64,000 bases of DNA. Source: Paenibacillus shirakamiensis (lineage in GTDB: Bacteria > Bacillota > Bacilli > Paenibacillales > Paenibacillaceae). The notes beneath the pieces were generated by a model. It worked only from the letters and a program-made list of their open reading frames with translations. It did no database searches and had not been told where the DNA came from. Location: assembly GCF_017874255.1 (NCBI RefSeq), contig NZ_JAGGLD010000001.1, positions 1,471,309 to 1,535,308 of the forward strand, in the 5' to 3' direction. The position numbers and the translations under genes were made by a program. Shown here piece by piece: positions 18,843-26,977 of this stretch; positions within the stretch are counted from its first letter, which is position 1; every line of letters begins with the position of its first letter.

Positions 18843-19052
18843 AGTACACCTCCCTGCACAACTTTCACATTGTTAGTTTTACTTATGAATCAAAGGACTC
18901 AATCATACCGAAGGTCAAGCCATATTATGAAAATAAACATTTAGAATCTATCATCTGTTTTTTTCGTGAGTTATCGATTGATAAATGAAATTTTGGGCAA
19001 TCCTACATAAGGCTTGTCTATGTTGGACTACATGACCCAAGGAGGATGACCT

Positions 19053-19223
19053 ATGAGCGAAGAACATGCAGAAGATAAAATTCGAAATGATCTAGACCCA
19101 TCCCAAGACTCTTTAGCTGAACAAAAAAAAATTGAGAATGGTGTAGATATTGAACCCGAGGCTGATGAATGGATAGCCAAACCGATAGCTTATAGTGAGA
19201 CAGAGACAAAGTCGCAAAAATAA
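19053..19223 (+). CDS. 56-residue acidic small protein
   Basis: This frame has a near-perfect AAGGAGG site seven bases before the ATG at 19053. It ends at 19223 and is followed within 20 bases by a terminator, which together make a compact gene. The product is hydrophilic and acidic, rich in Glu, Asp and Lys (SEEHAEDKIRNDLDPSQDS, then VDIEPEADEWIAKPI). It has no membrane segment, cysteine or recognisable domain and is probably flexible. It is divergent from the DUF11 gene, sharing its upstream region. Function unknown. Confidence 0.65.
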   Translation: MSEEHAEDKIRNDLDPSQDSLAEQKKIENGVDIEPEADEWIAKPIAYSETETKSQK

Positions 19224-19240
19224 CAGATGTTTTTAACATC

Positions 19241-19284
19241 AAAAGGCCGTCACAGAGAGAGAAATCTCACCATGACGGCCTTTT
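19241..19284. terminator. Bidirectional terminator
   Basis: Outer stem AAAAGGCCGTCA/TGACGGCCTTTT, perfect over 12 bp, with a smaller inner hairpin AGAG/TCTC-type. A on the left and T on the right let it serve the small acidic gene (+) and the 19346 gene (-). Confidence 0.88.
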
Positions 19285-19345
19285 ATTATTTGTGATTTTA
19301 AAGAAGGACATGATTCACAAAACCAGAAAATCGTCATCCAGATTT

Positions 19346-19888
19346 TCATGCTTCTCTTTTGGCATATGCTTCAGTTACTGTATCCCATCGATGACGGTAC
19401 TTCTCTAATCTCGGATGAGGTTGTCTGGGGCGATCGTAGACTAAGAACCTTACCTTTGTTACCCACTCTTCAAAGCTTGAGTAAGATGCCAGCTTATTAA
19501 GCGTTGTAAAGCTTACATAGACAAAGAAAGGCGCTTTGTACTTATCACTGAGATGACGCATGGCTGCTTCAAAGGGCGTGTATTTCTTGCGTTTGCCTTC
19601 CCAATTCTCTATCGTCACTTGTTGCTCTATTTCTGCTCGCCAATCAAATAACCGCTGCTCTCTTTTATGGTAAGCTACGACAGGTTCTTTACTCATACGA
19701 CGCACAGTTTCTTCATGAAGTGGATATAACACCAAGGCTCCAAAATCTAATTTAACTCTAGCTTCTACCGCAGCAGCCAACTGTTCATCTCTAATTTGTT
19801 CGAAGCTATCATAGAAGATCAACGTTCCTTTCGTTGAAGATGGCTGCGGTTCATATCCAAAAGGAACGGAGTGCTGCTCATGTGGCAT
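19346..19888 (-). CDS. Hypothetical protein, 180 residues
   Basis: The frame is well supported: GGGAGGG upstream of the ATG, a 17-base gap from the preceding DUF6509-like gene and a terminator after the stop. I do not recognise the family. The protein is soluble and basic at the C-terminus. It shows an alternating alpha/beta pattern: GTLIFYDSFEQIRDEQL, ALVLYPLHEETVRRMSKEP, FDWRAEIEQQVTIENWEGKR, APFFVYVSFTTLNKLASY and VRFLVYDRPRQPHPRLEKYR. There is no signal peptide or membrane helix. It is probably a cytoplasmic protein cotranscribed with its upstream neighbour. Confidence 0.75.
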   Translation of the reverse strand: MPHEQHSVPFGYEPQPSSTKGTLIFYDSFEQIRDEQLAAAVEARVKLDFGALVLYPLHEETVRRMSKEPVVAYHKREQRLFDWRAEIEQQVTIENWEGKRKKYTPFEAAMRHLSDKYKAPFFVYVSFTTLNKLASYSSFEEWVTKVRFLVYDRPRQPHPRLEKYRHRWDTVTEAYAKREA

Positions 19889-19905
19889 AATCTACCCTCC
19901 CTAGT

Positions 19906-20202
19906 CTATACTTGGGCTTCAGACAGATGTTCTTTACAGAACGATTCGATCTCCTGCAATTCCTCATCTTCTAACTCAAAATCAAGGTACTTATCTGTAC
20001 CGCGCTCAAGGATATGATGCTTCACTATTCCCTGACTATCCGCTTTCACACCATAGATAACTCGCAAGTAAATTCCGCTCGGTGTATATAATTCATCCTC
20101 TTCATCCACTTCAAAGTCCAGTATGAACTCATAACGTTCCCCATCTACAATACCAAAGGGATCTTTAATAAATTCTATGCTGTAAGCCGTAATATTCTCC
20201 AT
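19906..20202 (-). CDS. Small acidic protein, DUF6509-like
   Basis: A 98-residue acidic cytoplasmic protein. The layout ITAYSIEFIKDPFGIVDGER then YEFILDFEVDEEDELYTPSG, followed by a Glu-rich C-terminal helix (LEDEELQEIESFCKEHL), resembles the Bacillus/Paenibacillus DUF6509 family as I remember it. No activity is known for that family. It is the first gene of a two-gene unit with the 180-residue protein downstream. AAGGAACG precedes the ATG at 20202. Confidence 0.7.
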   Translation of the reverse strand: MENITAYSIEFIKDPFGIVDGERYEFILDFEVDEEDELYTPSGIYLRVIYGVKADSQGIVKHHILERGTDKYLDFELEDEELQEIESFCKEHLSEAQV

Positions 20203-20278
20203 CTTTACGTTCCTTCCTATGGCACAATATATTCATATCTAAATAAGATACCATATCTGACGAAGAAATACCCCTCCC

Positions 20279-20308
20279 TTGCGCTCATCTAACGTTTGTT
20301 GTTATAAT
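20279..20308 (+). promoter_or_regulatory. Promoter of the antiporter gene
   Basis: A perfect -10 TATAAT (20303-20308) follows a -35-like TTGCGC (20279-20284) after 18 bases. Transcription would start near 20315, about 107 bases before the ATG. Confidence 0.55.
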
Positions 20309-20325
20309 AATATTCATTATGTTAC

Positions 20326-20388
20326 GCGACCGAATTCAATAGGATTCACCCGGAGGAGCCTGCCAACAGCGGGCTCTTTTTGCGTTTT
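20326..20388 (+). promoter_or_regulatory. Leader with hairpin and intrinsic terminator (candidate attenuator)
   Basis: Between the promoter and the antiporter start the leader can form GAATTC-AATA-GGATTC (6 bp, one wobble). Next comes the stem GAGCCTGC/GCGGGCTC (20356-20363 with 20369-20376), a 5-base loop and a T-rich tail (TTTTTGCG then seven T). A terminator before a gene it shares a promoter with suggests riboswitch- or attenuator-type control. I could not match it to a known class. Confidence 0.5.
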
Positions 20389-20421
20389 TTTGGCATACTA
20401 ATTCAATACAAGGAGGCTGCT

Positions 20422-21591
20422 ATGGATTTCATTTGGCAATTATGTGTAATTATTCTAGCTACAAAGTTAGCTGGTGATATGGCTGTAAGGCTTGGGCAAC
20501 CTTCCGTTCTGGGCAAATTAATTATTGGAGTGTTGCTCGGTCCCGGGGTGCTCGGATGGATTCATGAATCAGAAGCCCTCCATGCTTTTAGTGAAATTGG
20601 CGTGCTGTTATTAATGTTTCTGGCTGGGTTAGAGACGAATCTTAAGGATTTAAATGCGAATCGTAAAGCTTCGGTGAGTGTTGCCGTAATGGGAATTCTA
20701 TTCCCACTGGTTGGCGGACTGCTGGCCGGCCTCGTGATAGGTATGTCCTTGGCTTCTTCGCTATTTTTAGGTCTGCTACTCTCCGCAACTTCTGTCAGCA
20801 TTAGCGTACAGACGCTCAGAGAACTGGGCAAATCCAGAACAAAAGAAAGTACCACAATTTTAGGTGCTGCTTTAGTGGATGATATTCTAGTTGTGGTTAT
20901 TCTTGCCGTGCTAATGAGCTTAGTCAGTTCCACCGATGTATCCCTTTCCCTTGTATTAGCGGAAAAAATAGTGTTCTTCGTCGTTATTATTGGAGCTGGT
21001 TGGAAGCTCGTCCCTTGGTTCATGAAAACACTCAGTGGACTCAAGGTGACGGAGACTGTTATCAGCATCGCTCTAGTGATTTGTCTAGGCTTTGCTTATT
21101 TTGCTGAGGTACTTGGCGTAGCTGGAATTATCGGGGCTTTTGCTGCGGGGATCGCTATTTCACAGACCCGATTCAAGGAGGAAGTGGAACACAAAGTGGA
21201 GCCCATCGCCTACGCCGTCTTTGTTCCCGTATTCTTTGTCAGTATAGGGCTTTCGGTGTCTTTCGAAGGGTTCTTGAGCCAAATTTGGATTGCACTAGCT
21301 TTGATTATACTTGCTGTACTAACAAAACTTCTAGGCGGTGCGCTCGGAGCTAAGTTCACTGGTTCTTCTCCCTCATCAGCACTAGTTATTGGAGCAGGCA
21401 TGGTATCTCGTGGGGAGGTTGCGCTGATTCTAGCCTCGATTGGGCTGGGGGCGAACTTGTTGTCCGAGTCGTATTTCACAACACTCATCCTTGTCGTCAT
21501 TGCCACTACGATCTTAGCCCCTCCTCTATTAAAATGGGCTTTCCGCCGATCCGATGTAGCGCGCAGTTCTATGCAAGAAGAGAATCTATAA
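20422..21591 (+). CDS. Kef/CPA2-type cation:proton antiporter
   Basis: A 389-residue membrane antiporter of the CPA2 family (Na_H_Exchanger domain). It has about twelve hydrophobic helices and no C-terminal RCK/TrkA-N domain, so it is the short form. Landmarks are RLGQPSVLGKLIIGVLLGPG near the N-terminus, LLMFLAGLETNLKDL, and ALVDDILVVVILAVL with the paired acidic residues expected at the ion site. Further on are GAFAAGIAISQTRFKEEVE and VSRGEVALILASIGL. I start at the ATG at 20422, behind AAGGAGG; the frame extends 14 codons upstream into the leader. It probably exchanges Na+ or K+ for protons in pH or salt homeostasis; the ion cannot be decided here. The leader (20326-20388) suggests signal-dependent expression. 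Confidence 0.88.
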   Translation: MDFIWQLCVIILATKLAGDMAVRLGQPSVLGKLIIGVLLGPGVLGWIHESEALHAFSEIGVLLLMFLAGLETNLKDLNANRKASVSVAVMGILFPLVGGLLAGLVIGMSLASSLFLGLLLSATSVSISVQTLRELGKSRTKESTTILGAALVDDILVVVILAVLMSLVSSTDVSLSLVLAEKIVFFVVIIGAGWKLVPWFMKTLSGLKVTETVISIALVICLGFAYFAEVLGVAGIIGAFAAGIAISQTRFKEEVEHKVEPIAYAVFVPVFFVSIGLSVSFEGFLSQIWIALALIILAVLTKLLGGALGAKFTGSSPSSALVIGAGMVSRGEVALILASIGLGANLLSESYFTTLILVVIATTILAPPLLKWAFRRSDVARSSMQEENL

Positions 21592-21824
21592 CGGAAGCAA
21601 GCTTGTTTGCTTGGAGCATCTTGTTGTTACTTCTTAGTTACTCACTCAGTTTCTTGCTTTTGGAGCACAGCAGCTCTAAAAAAGGTTACACTCGTGAAGA
21701 TTGGTCACTAATGGAATTTTGCGGTGCAGAACCTGAATAATTGGTCTGGAATAAATTTAATCTATAAAATATGGATAATTATATAAATTTTGCATTCAAC
21801 TTTTGGAATCGCACTCAATCTAAG

Positions 21825-21860
21825 AAGAGGAAGAGCTAAACTTAGCTCCTCCTCTTTGTT
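21825..21860. terminator. Hairpin between convergent antiporter and esterase genes
   Basis: A 15-bp stem with one mismatch (21825-21839 with 21842-21856), followed on the plus strand by TTTGTTTG. It lies in the 301-base gap 21592-21892, which otherwise is AT-rich with nothing recognisable. Confidence 0.6.
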
Positions 21861-21892
21861 TGCTTTCCATGTACAAATTTTAAGGCATATCC

Positions 21893-22864
21893 TTACTCCA
21901 CTTCACCATCAAAACCTTCATATAAGAAATTGACGGCCAAGCGTATCGCTCCTTTAGCAGCTTCGGTCTCTGCTAGCGCATGCAACATGACGAAGTCATG
22001 AATGATGCCTTGGAAACGCACAGCTTGAACTCGCACACCGGCTTCTCTTAATTTTCTGGCATAGGCTTCGCCTTCATCGCGCAGAACATCCGCTTCACCG
22101 GTAATAATTAGTGCCGGGGGAAGACCGCTTAGCTGTTCTTTCGTAGCACGAAGTGGCGATGCGGTAATTTGAGCTCGTTCCTTCGGATCGGTCGTATATT
22201 GATCCCAGAACCACTGCATACCTTCGCGTGCTAAGAAATAACCTTCCGCAAATTCATGATACGATTCGGTATCGAAAGAAGCATCCGTTACTGGATAGAA
22301 CAATACTTGCTGACGAATGGCAGGACCTCCCCGTTCCTTCGCCATTAACGTAACCGCTGCACTCATATTCCCCCCAACGCTATCTCCAGCAATACTGAGC
22401 GTGCTTGGGTCAAGTCCATGCTCTGTGCCTTTCTCAGCCACCCACTGCATAACTGCATAAATTTCCTCAATGGCTGTAGGATATTTCGCTTCGGGAGACA
22501 GGCTGTATTCTGGGAAGACCACAGCGGCGCCTGCTCCCGTTGCTAATCTACGAATCAGTAAATCGTGCGTATGAGAATTACCGAATACCCAGCCTGCACC
22601 ATGTACATAGACGATAACTGGAAGTAGTCCTTCTGTCTCCTCTTCCTCTTCAGGGCGCACAATGCGAACTGATATATTGCCATGAGGTCCGCCCGCAATC
22701 TCAAGGTCTTCTATTTCAACCGGAGGTTTATCGATCTCCGAAGATTGAACGGTATTCACTTGCTCTCTTCCCTTCTCGGGACCTAGTTGGAATAAAAATG
22801 GAGGTTTCGATGTCTCTTCGGCAAACTGAGCTGCAGCAGGTTCTAATGAAATTCGTTCCTTCAT
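21893..22864 (-). CDS. Alpha/beta hydrolase, hormone-sensitive-lipase-type esterase
   Basis: A 323-residue esterase of the HSL (family IV) group. The oxyanion-hole motif is VYVHGAGWVFGN (HGGGW-like, with Ala for the second Gly). The nucleophile elbow is SIAGDSVGGN with the catalytic Ser. The Asp of the triad is probably in ALIITGEADVLRDEGEAYA and the His in FQGIIHDFVML. I start at the ATG at 22864, behind GAGGG; 18 upstream codons without a ribosome site are omitted. No signal peptide, so it is cytoplasmic. It should hydrolyse short-chain esters or lactones; the natural substrate is unknown. It is divergent from the DyP gene. Confidence 0.88.
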   Translation of the reverse strand: MKERISLEPAAAQFAEETSKPPFLFQLGPEKGREQVNTVQSSEIDKPPVEIEDLEIAGGPHGNISVRIVRPEEEEETEGLLPVIVYVHGAGWVFGNSHTHDLLIRRLATGAGAAVVFPEYSLSPEAKYPTAIEEIYAVMQWVAEKGTEHGLDPSTLSIAGDSVGGNMSAAVTLMAKERGGPAIRQQVLFYPVTDASFDTESYHEFAEGYFLAREGMQWFWDQYTTDPKERAQITASPLRATKEQLSGLPPALIITGEADVLRDEGEAYARKLREAGVRVQAVRFQGIIHDFVMLHALAETEAAKGAIRLAVNFLYEGFDGEVE

Positions 22865-23015
22865 GTCATTCCCTCTTTTCAATTGTATATAGTAATAGCC
22901 ATACTTCTCCCTAATCATTAACCGATTCCTAGCATATACAATCCCTTATTACTGAATGGGATATCCATCGAAGTGAAAGACTAACATTAATCCACCGCGA
23001 AAGGAGATCATCACC

Positions 23016-24374
23016 ATTCCTGTCAATCAAGTACCGGACCTGGATTCATCGGACATTCAAGGGATCATTCTCCAAGATCGACCGCATCCTTATATCGGAA
23101 CCTATTTACTACTTAGCTTAGAGTCACAGTCCGCAGCCAAGCTTCTACTGGATAAGCTGACACAGGTCGTTACTTCAGCGAACGACTGGGCTCACCCTTC
23201 CGAAGGAGCTTGGGTTAATGTCGCTTTCACCTATGAAGGCTTAAGGCAGATCGGTATTCCGAATGCTTCATTAGAGAGTTTCGACCCCCTGTTCATTCAA
23301 GGTATGGCTGCACGGGCACACCATTTGGGAGACCGAGGTGAAAGTGCTGCTGAACATTGGGAAGCCCCTTTCGGTACCGATCAAATCCATGTGGCGTTTG
23401 CTCTGTTTGCTTCTAATGAAATTGCGTTAGACACCGCCCGAGAAGCGGCAAAGCAAGCTTATCATGAAATTGGTGGCATCTCTGTGCAGTACCATATGGA
23501 TGTGGGGATGATGCCAGATGGGCGGACTCATCTAGGTTTCCGAGATGGGATCAGTAATCCCTATATCGATGGCAGTCCCTTTCCCCCAGCATTTGGGCAT
23601 GAAGGACCCGTGAAGAGTGGAGAGTTTCTGTTCGGTTACCCTAATGAATCTGGCCAGATCATGGAAGGACCCTCTCCCGCCCCACTTGGTCATAATGGGA
23701 GTTACTTGTCCCTTCGCAAATTACATATCTGTGCCGCAGCCTATAGAAGATATGTCCAGGAGAAGGCTACGGCATCCCTATCAGCAGAACGTATCGGAGC
23801 GAAAATGGTGGGACGCTGGCCAAGCGGGACACCCCTAGCCCTATCACCAGAAGAGGATGATACGCGCCTGTCCGAGGATGAATCACGGATTAACGTGTTT
23901 AGTTACGCGGATGATCCCAAGGGGTTCAAGTGCCCTATCAGTGCGCATGTCCGTCGTGCTTTTCCAAGAGATAGCCTTCAAGATCAAGTCGTGGATGTGA
24001 ACATCCACCGACTCCTTCGGCGCTCTACCGTTTATGGGCCTGCCTTGACTAAAGGGGTGCTTGAAGATGATGGACATGATCGAGGGATTATTTTTGCTGG
24101 CATATGCACGTCACTAATAAGGCAGTACGAATTTATTAAGACCGAGTGGCTAAATGGGGGGAACTTTGTTGGATTATCTACAGAACAGGACCCCGTAACA
24201 GGCAACAAGGATGGGGAGCATACCTTCACTATTCCTGCCAAACCATTGCGCCACCGTCTAAAAGAAGTCCCCGAATTCTCTATAACTCGTGGCGGCGAAT
24301 ACTTCTTCATCCCAAGTCTCACCGCCTTGCGATGGCTTGCCGAGCAAGCGGGACAGGGACCTAGCGACCTATAA
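23016..24374 (+). CDS. DyP-type haem peroxidase, apparent ATT start
   Basis: A dye-decolourising peroxidase of 452 residues using haem b and H2O2. The signature GXXDG appears as HLGFRDGISNP. The proximal-His segment is KCPISAHVRRAFPRD, the distal-Arg region reads LLRRSTVYGPALT, and the C-terminal GIIFAGICTSLIRQYEFIKTEW is typical. No ATG, GTG or TTG occurs in frame between the upstream stop at 22974 and ATG 23304, yet 96 conserved-looking codons precede that ATG, including SSDIQGIILQDRPHPYIG, the normal DyP N-terminus. An AAGGAG at 23001-23006 lies nine bases before ATT 23016, so initiation at ATT is the best reading. No Tat signal is seen. The two following genes probably belong to the same peroxide-related unit. 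Confidence 0.85.
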   Translation: MPVNQVPDLDSSDIQGIILQDRPHPYIGTYLLLSLESQSAAKLLLDKLTQVVTSANDWAHPSEGAWVNVAFTYEGLRQIGIPNASLESFDPLFIQGMAARAHHLGDRGESAAEHWEAPFGTDQIHVAFALFASNEIALDTAREAAKQAYHEIGGISVQYHMDVGMMPDGRTHLGFRDGISNPYIDGSPFPPAFGHEGPVKSGEFLFGYPNESGQIMEGPSPAPLGHNGSYLSLRKLHICAAAYRRYVQEKATASLSAERIGAKMVGRWPSGTPLALSPEEDDTRLSEDESRINVFSYADDPKGFKCPISAHVRRAFPRDSLQDQVVDVNIHRLLRRSTVYGPALTKGVLEDDGHDRGIIFAGICTSLIRQYEFIKTEWLNGGNFVGLSTEQDPVTGNKDGEHTFTIPAKPLRHRLKEVPEFSITRGGEYFFIPSLTALRWLAEQAGQGPSDL

Positions 24375-24496
24375 GCGCTAACCTGCCCTAACATCATTTG
24401 ATACAGCCCAATCCTTACATTCCAACCCTTATATTCTAAGGCATCCTGAGACATTCCGAGCATACATCGTTATTCATAATTAGGAGGATGGTTAAT

Positions 24497-25033
24497 ATGT
24501 CAGTAGGCCCTACATCACATGCACAATCTAACAATGCACCACAGACTTCCACATCTAGTGAACCACAGGTCATTAGTGCCGGACGATCTGGACTACGTCT
24601 CGGACAAATTTCCGAACTTACCATTATTGCGCCGCTTAAGCCCGGAGGCGCAGACCGACTTCGCGAGAAGCTGCGACAAAGCGCAGCCCACCAGCAGGAA
24701 CGTATGGCCAAAATTGCTACGGTGCATGATATGCGCTTCGTTATTTTTGATCAAGATACTCGATTGCTTTTTGCGACCGCTTACGATGGAGACTGGGATA
24801 CCTATATTGATGATTTTGGTACCCAAATTCCAGATTTACTGAATTATTTCTTTGAGGATGTTGAAGAATTCCCAGGGATTGAGACCCCTGGTGCCAAAGA
24901 TTTCATCGCCAAACATCAGGTCACAGCCTCTGGTTGGTATGCTGCCTATCCTTCCCAGACGGTTCGAGATATATGGAGAGGCCAAAGAGTCGTTCAAGCA
25001 TTCAACGAGCTAATTGATGCAGCTCAAAGTTAA
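24497..25033 (+). CDS. Unknown protein in the peroxidase cassette
   Basis: A 178-residue soluble protein starting at the ATG at 24497, ten bases after AGGAGG; an ATG at 24488 is too close to the site. After a Ser/Gln-rich N-terminal stretch of about 30 residues, the core has an alternating pattern, GQISELTIIAPLKPGGADRL, MRFVIFDQDTRLLFATAYDG then WDTYIDDFGTQIPDLLNYFF. This resembles a ferredoxin-like dimeric alpha+beta barrel, the fold also used by DyP and chlorite dismutase, but I cannot assign a family. It lies between a DyP peroxidase and a catalase-like protein, 122 and 51 bases from them, all on the plus strand. A role with haem, peroxide or a shared lipid substrate is inferred. Confidence 0.75.
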   Translation: MSVGPTSHAQSNNAPQTSTSSEPQVISAGRSGLRLGQISELTIIAPLKPGGADRLREKLRQSAAHQQERMAKIATVHDMRFVIFDQDTRLLFATAYDGDWDTYIDDFGTQIPDLLNYFFEDVEEFPGIETPGAKDFIAKHQVTASGWYAAYPSQTVRDIWRGQRVVQAFNELIDAAQS

Positions 25034-25084
25034 CTATCCCTGACGTATCAATGTAAGGGATAATCATGGGGAGGAGAAAAATTT

Positions 25085-26017
25085 ATGGGAAATCAAGCTA
25101 TGAACCAACCTACATTAGCACAACGTGCTGTAGATTCTATTGAGGATTTCGCAGGACGGCATCCCGGACACCGCAGAGCACATGCCAAAGGGGCATGTTA
25201 CCGAGGGGAATTCACACCTAACCCTGAAGCCGCCAGGTATACAACAGCTGTTCATTTTCAAGAGGAACGGACACCCGTAATTGTACGCTTCTCGAACAGC
25301 TCTCCCGATCCTTCCCAGTCCGATCTGCTCTCTCCCGCTAAAGGGATAGCCGTGCAATTTCAACTACCCGATGGAGAAGTTACGAATTTGGTTGCCGTCT
25401 CGATTCCAGTATTCTTTGCACGTACGCCCGAATCTTTTGTTGATATCTTAAAGATGGTTACCGCCTTTGAACATAAAGAATTGTCCTTCAAAGAGAAGGT
25501 CGCTGGAGTAATAGAACACTTCGGAGAAAGTCGACACGCCTTATTGGAAGTAGCCAAGCTTAAACCTCCGACTAGTTATGCGGAACTTCCGTACTATTCG
25601 ATTCATGCTTTCTTTATGGTCAATGCGGAAGGAGTCCGTCGTCCTATTAAATACGAATGGGAACCTGATGCGGACATCCATCATTTGTCGGCAGCAGAGG
25701 CTAAAGAACAAAGCCCAGACTACTTAGAGACTGAATTTAGTCAGCGAATTCGTATAGCGCCTGCCGGATTTACACTGAAAGCTGTGTTGGGTGAAGAAGA
25801 CGATCCTACCGATGACTCCACACAAAAGTGGCCAGACAAACGCGAACGTATCATTCTCGGGCATCTTACCATTACGGAGGCCACTTCTGAACCTGAGAAT
25901 CTAGTGATGGACCCTACCGTAGTAACATCAGGAATTGAGTTATCCAATGATCCCATCCTGAATTTTAGACACGAAGCTTATGCCATCTCTCATCATCGGC
26001 GCAGCTTGCATGAATAG
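25085..26017 (+). CDS. Small catalase-family haem protein
   Basis: A 310-residue member of the compact catalase-related (SrpA-like) group, much shorter than ordinary catalases of 480 or more residues. The distal-His region is GHRRAHAKGACYRGEFTPN. The substrate-channel region PVIVRFSNSSPDPSQSD follows, then SPAKGIAVQF and IPVFFARTPESFVDIL. The proximal haem-tyrosine segment near the C-terminus is DPILNFRHEAYAISHHRR. Such mini-catalases usually act as peroxidases on organic substrates rather than as fast catalases. It begins at the ATG at 25085 behind GGGGAGG and ends before a bidirectional hairpin terminator. It completes a three-gene unit with DyP and the small unknown protein. Confidence 0.88.
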   Translation: MGNQAMNQPTLAQRAVDSIEDFAGRHPGHRRAHAKGACYRGEFTPNPEAARYTTAVHFQEERTPVIVRFSNSSPDPSQSDLLSPAKGIAVQFQLPDGEVTNLVAVSIPVFFARTPESFVDILKMVTAFEHKELSFKEKVAGVIEHFGESRHALLEVAKLKPPTSYAELPYYSIHAFFMVNAEGVRRPIKYEWEPDADIHHLSAAEAKEQSPDYLETEFSQRIRIAPAGFTLKAVLGEEDDPTDDSTQKWPDKRERIILGHLTITEATSEPENLVMDPTVVTSGIELSNDPILNFRHEAYAISHHRRSLHE

Positions 26018-26061
26018 TCAGGAAAGTAGCGTATACATTAATTAGTTCAGTCAATACAAGA

Positions 26062-26100
26062 AAAAGCACGTCCGAGATGGGTAATCTACGGCGTGCTTTT
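26062..26100. terminator. Terminator between catalase and ABC exporter genes
   Basis: AAAAGCACG/CGTGCTTTT stem with a 21-base loop region, flanked by A on the left and T on the right, so usable from both convergent units. Confidence 0.7.
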
Positions 26101-26187
26101 GTATTTGTTCTTTAGTTCCTAATTATTTTAACCGTCGTCTCGACATGGTTATTCGTACATCCGAGATCATACGTCACTTTTTAAAAC

Positions 26188-26973
26188 CTAAGAACCTGCT
26201 CCCCGATACCGTTTCACCCCATAATTCCAAGCGGTTAGTCCAATGCTCAGGAAGACGATACCGACAACAGGAGTTAACCAAGCCATCTGCCTCATCTCGG
26301 GACGCTCCAAGAAGAGCGACGCGGGGTAAATTCCTACAAAGGCAAAAGGTAAAATCCAAGTCAACAACACTTGAATCGCACGATTATAAATGGTGACCGG
26401 ATAACGGCCATACCCTTGTACCCCATACATCAGCGGCAATATCCCCGTCGGGGCATCCGAATAAAAAGACAACGAGGTTAGTGTTGTGTAGATCCCTGTG
26501 TAAATAGCCACAGCACTCAATGAGAGAATAATCATTGCAGGTACTGTCCACCACTCCATACTGAGTCCAAGATGGCTGCCACTCACCGCCATAATGATCA
26601 CGCCTATGACTGAGCCTACAAGTGCTGGCGGATCTAGATTTTCAAGGAAAATCTGAAATAAATTATGCGCAGGGCGAGTCATAATTCGGTCCATCTCGCC
26701 TTTAACAATATACCGCTCACTGAATCCCCATAAATTCACAAAACAACTGAATAAACCAAAAGGAACCATGAAGAATCCATAGACGAAGACTACCTCATTC
26801 TGACTCCATCCTCCTAGACTATTCGTATGCATGAACACCACAAAGATAAAGATAAGATTCGTAGCTTGGAATAGTAAATCCGAGATCACTTCTACCCAGA
26901 AATCAGCTCGGTAGGTCATGCGTGACTTCATATAGTTTTTCAAATATTCGTTAATAAGTCCTAAATAGTACAT
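26188..26973 (-). CDS. ABC-2 family transporter permease (second)
   Basis: A 261-residue integral membrane protein of the ABC-2 permease family represented by PF06182. It has six predicted helices, with the N-terminal YLGLINEYLKNYMKSRMTYR and the loop FSERYIVKGEMDRIMTRPAHNLFQ, which carries the conserved Arg-Pro found in this family. It starts at the ATG at 26973 behind AAGGGGG, four bases after the stop of the first permease, as the last gene of the three-gene exporter. The cargo is unknown. Such systems often mediate export or resistance to membrane-active compounds. Confidence 0.88.
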   Translation of the reverse strand: MYYLGLINEYLKNYMKSRMTYRADFWVEVISDLLFQATNLIFIFVVFMHTNSLGGWSQNEVVFVYGFFMVPFGLFSCFVNLWGFSERYIVKGEMDRIMTRPAHNLFQIFLENLDPPALVGSVIGVIIMAVSGSHLGLSMEWWTVPAMIILSLSAVAIYTGIYTTLTSLSFYSDAPTGILPLMYGVQGYGRYPVTIYNRAIQVLLTWILPFAFVGIYPASLFLERPEMRQMAWLTPVVGIVFLSIGLTAWNYGVKRYRGAGS

Positions 26974-26977
26974 GTGC

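Noticed and set aside
22865..23015. PerR box before the DyP peroxidase
   Set aside because: No TTATAAT-n-ATTATAA-like site was found between the esterase and DyP genes.
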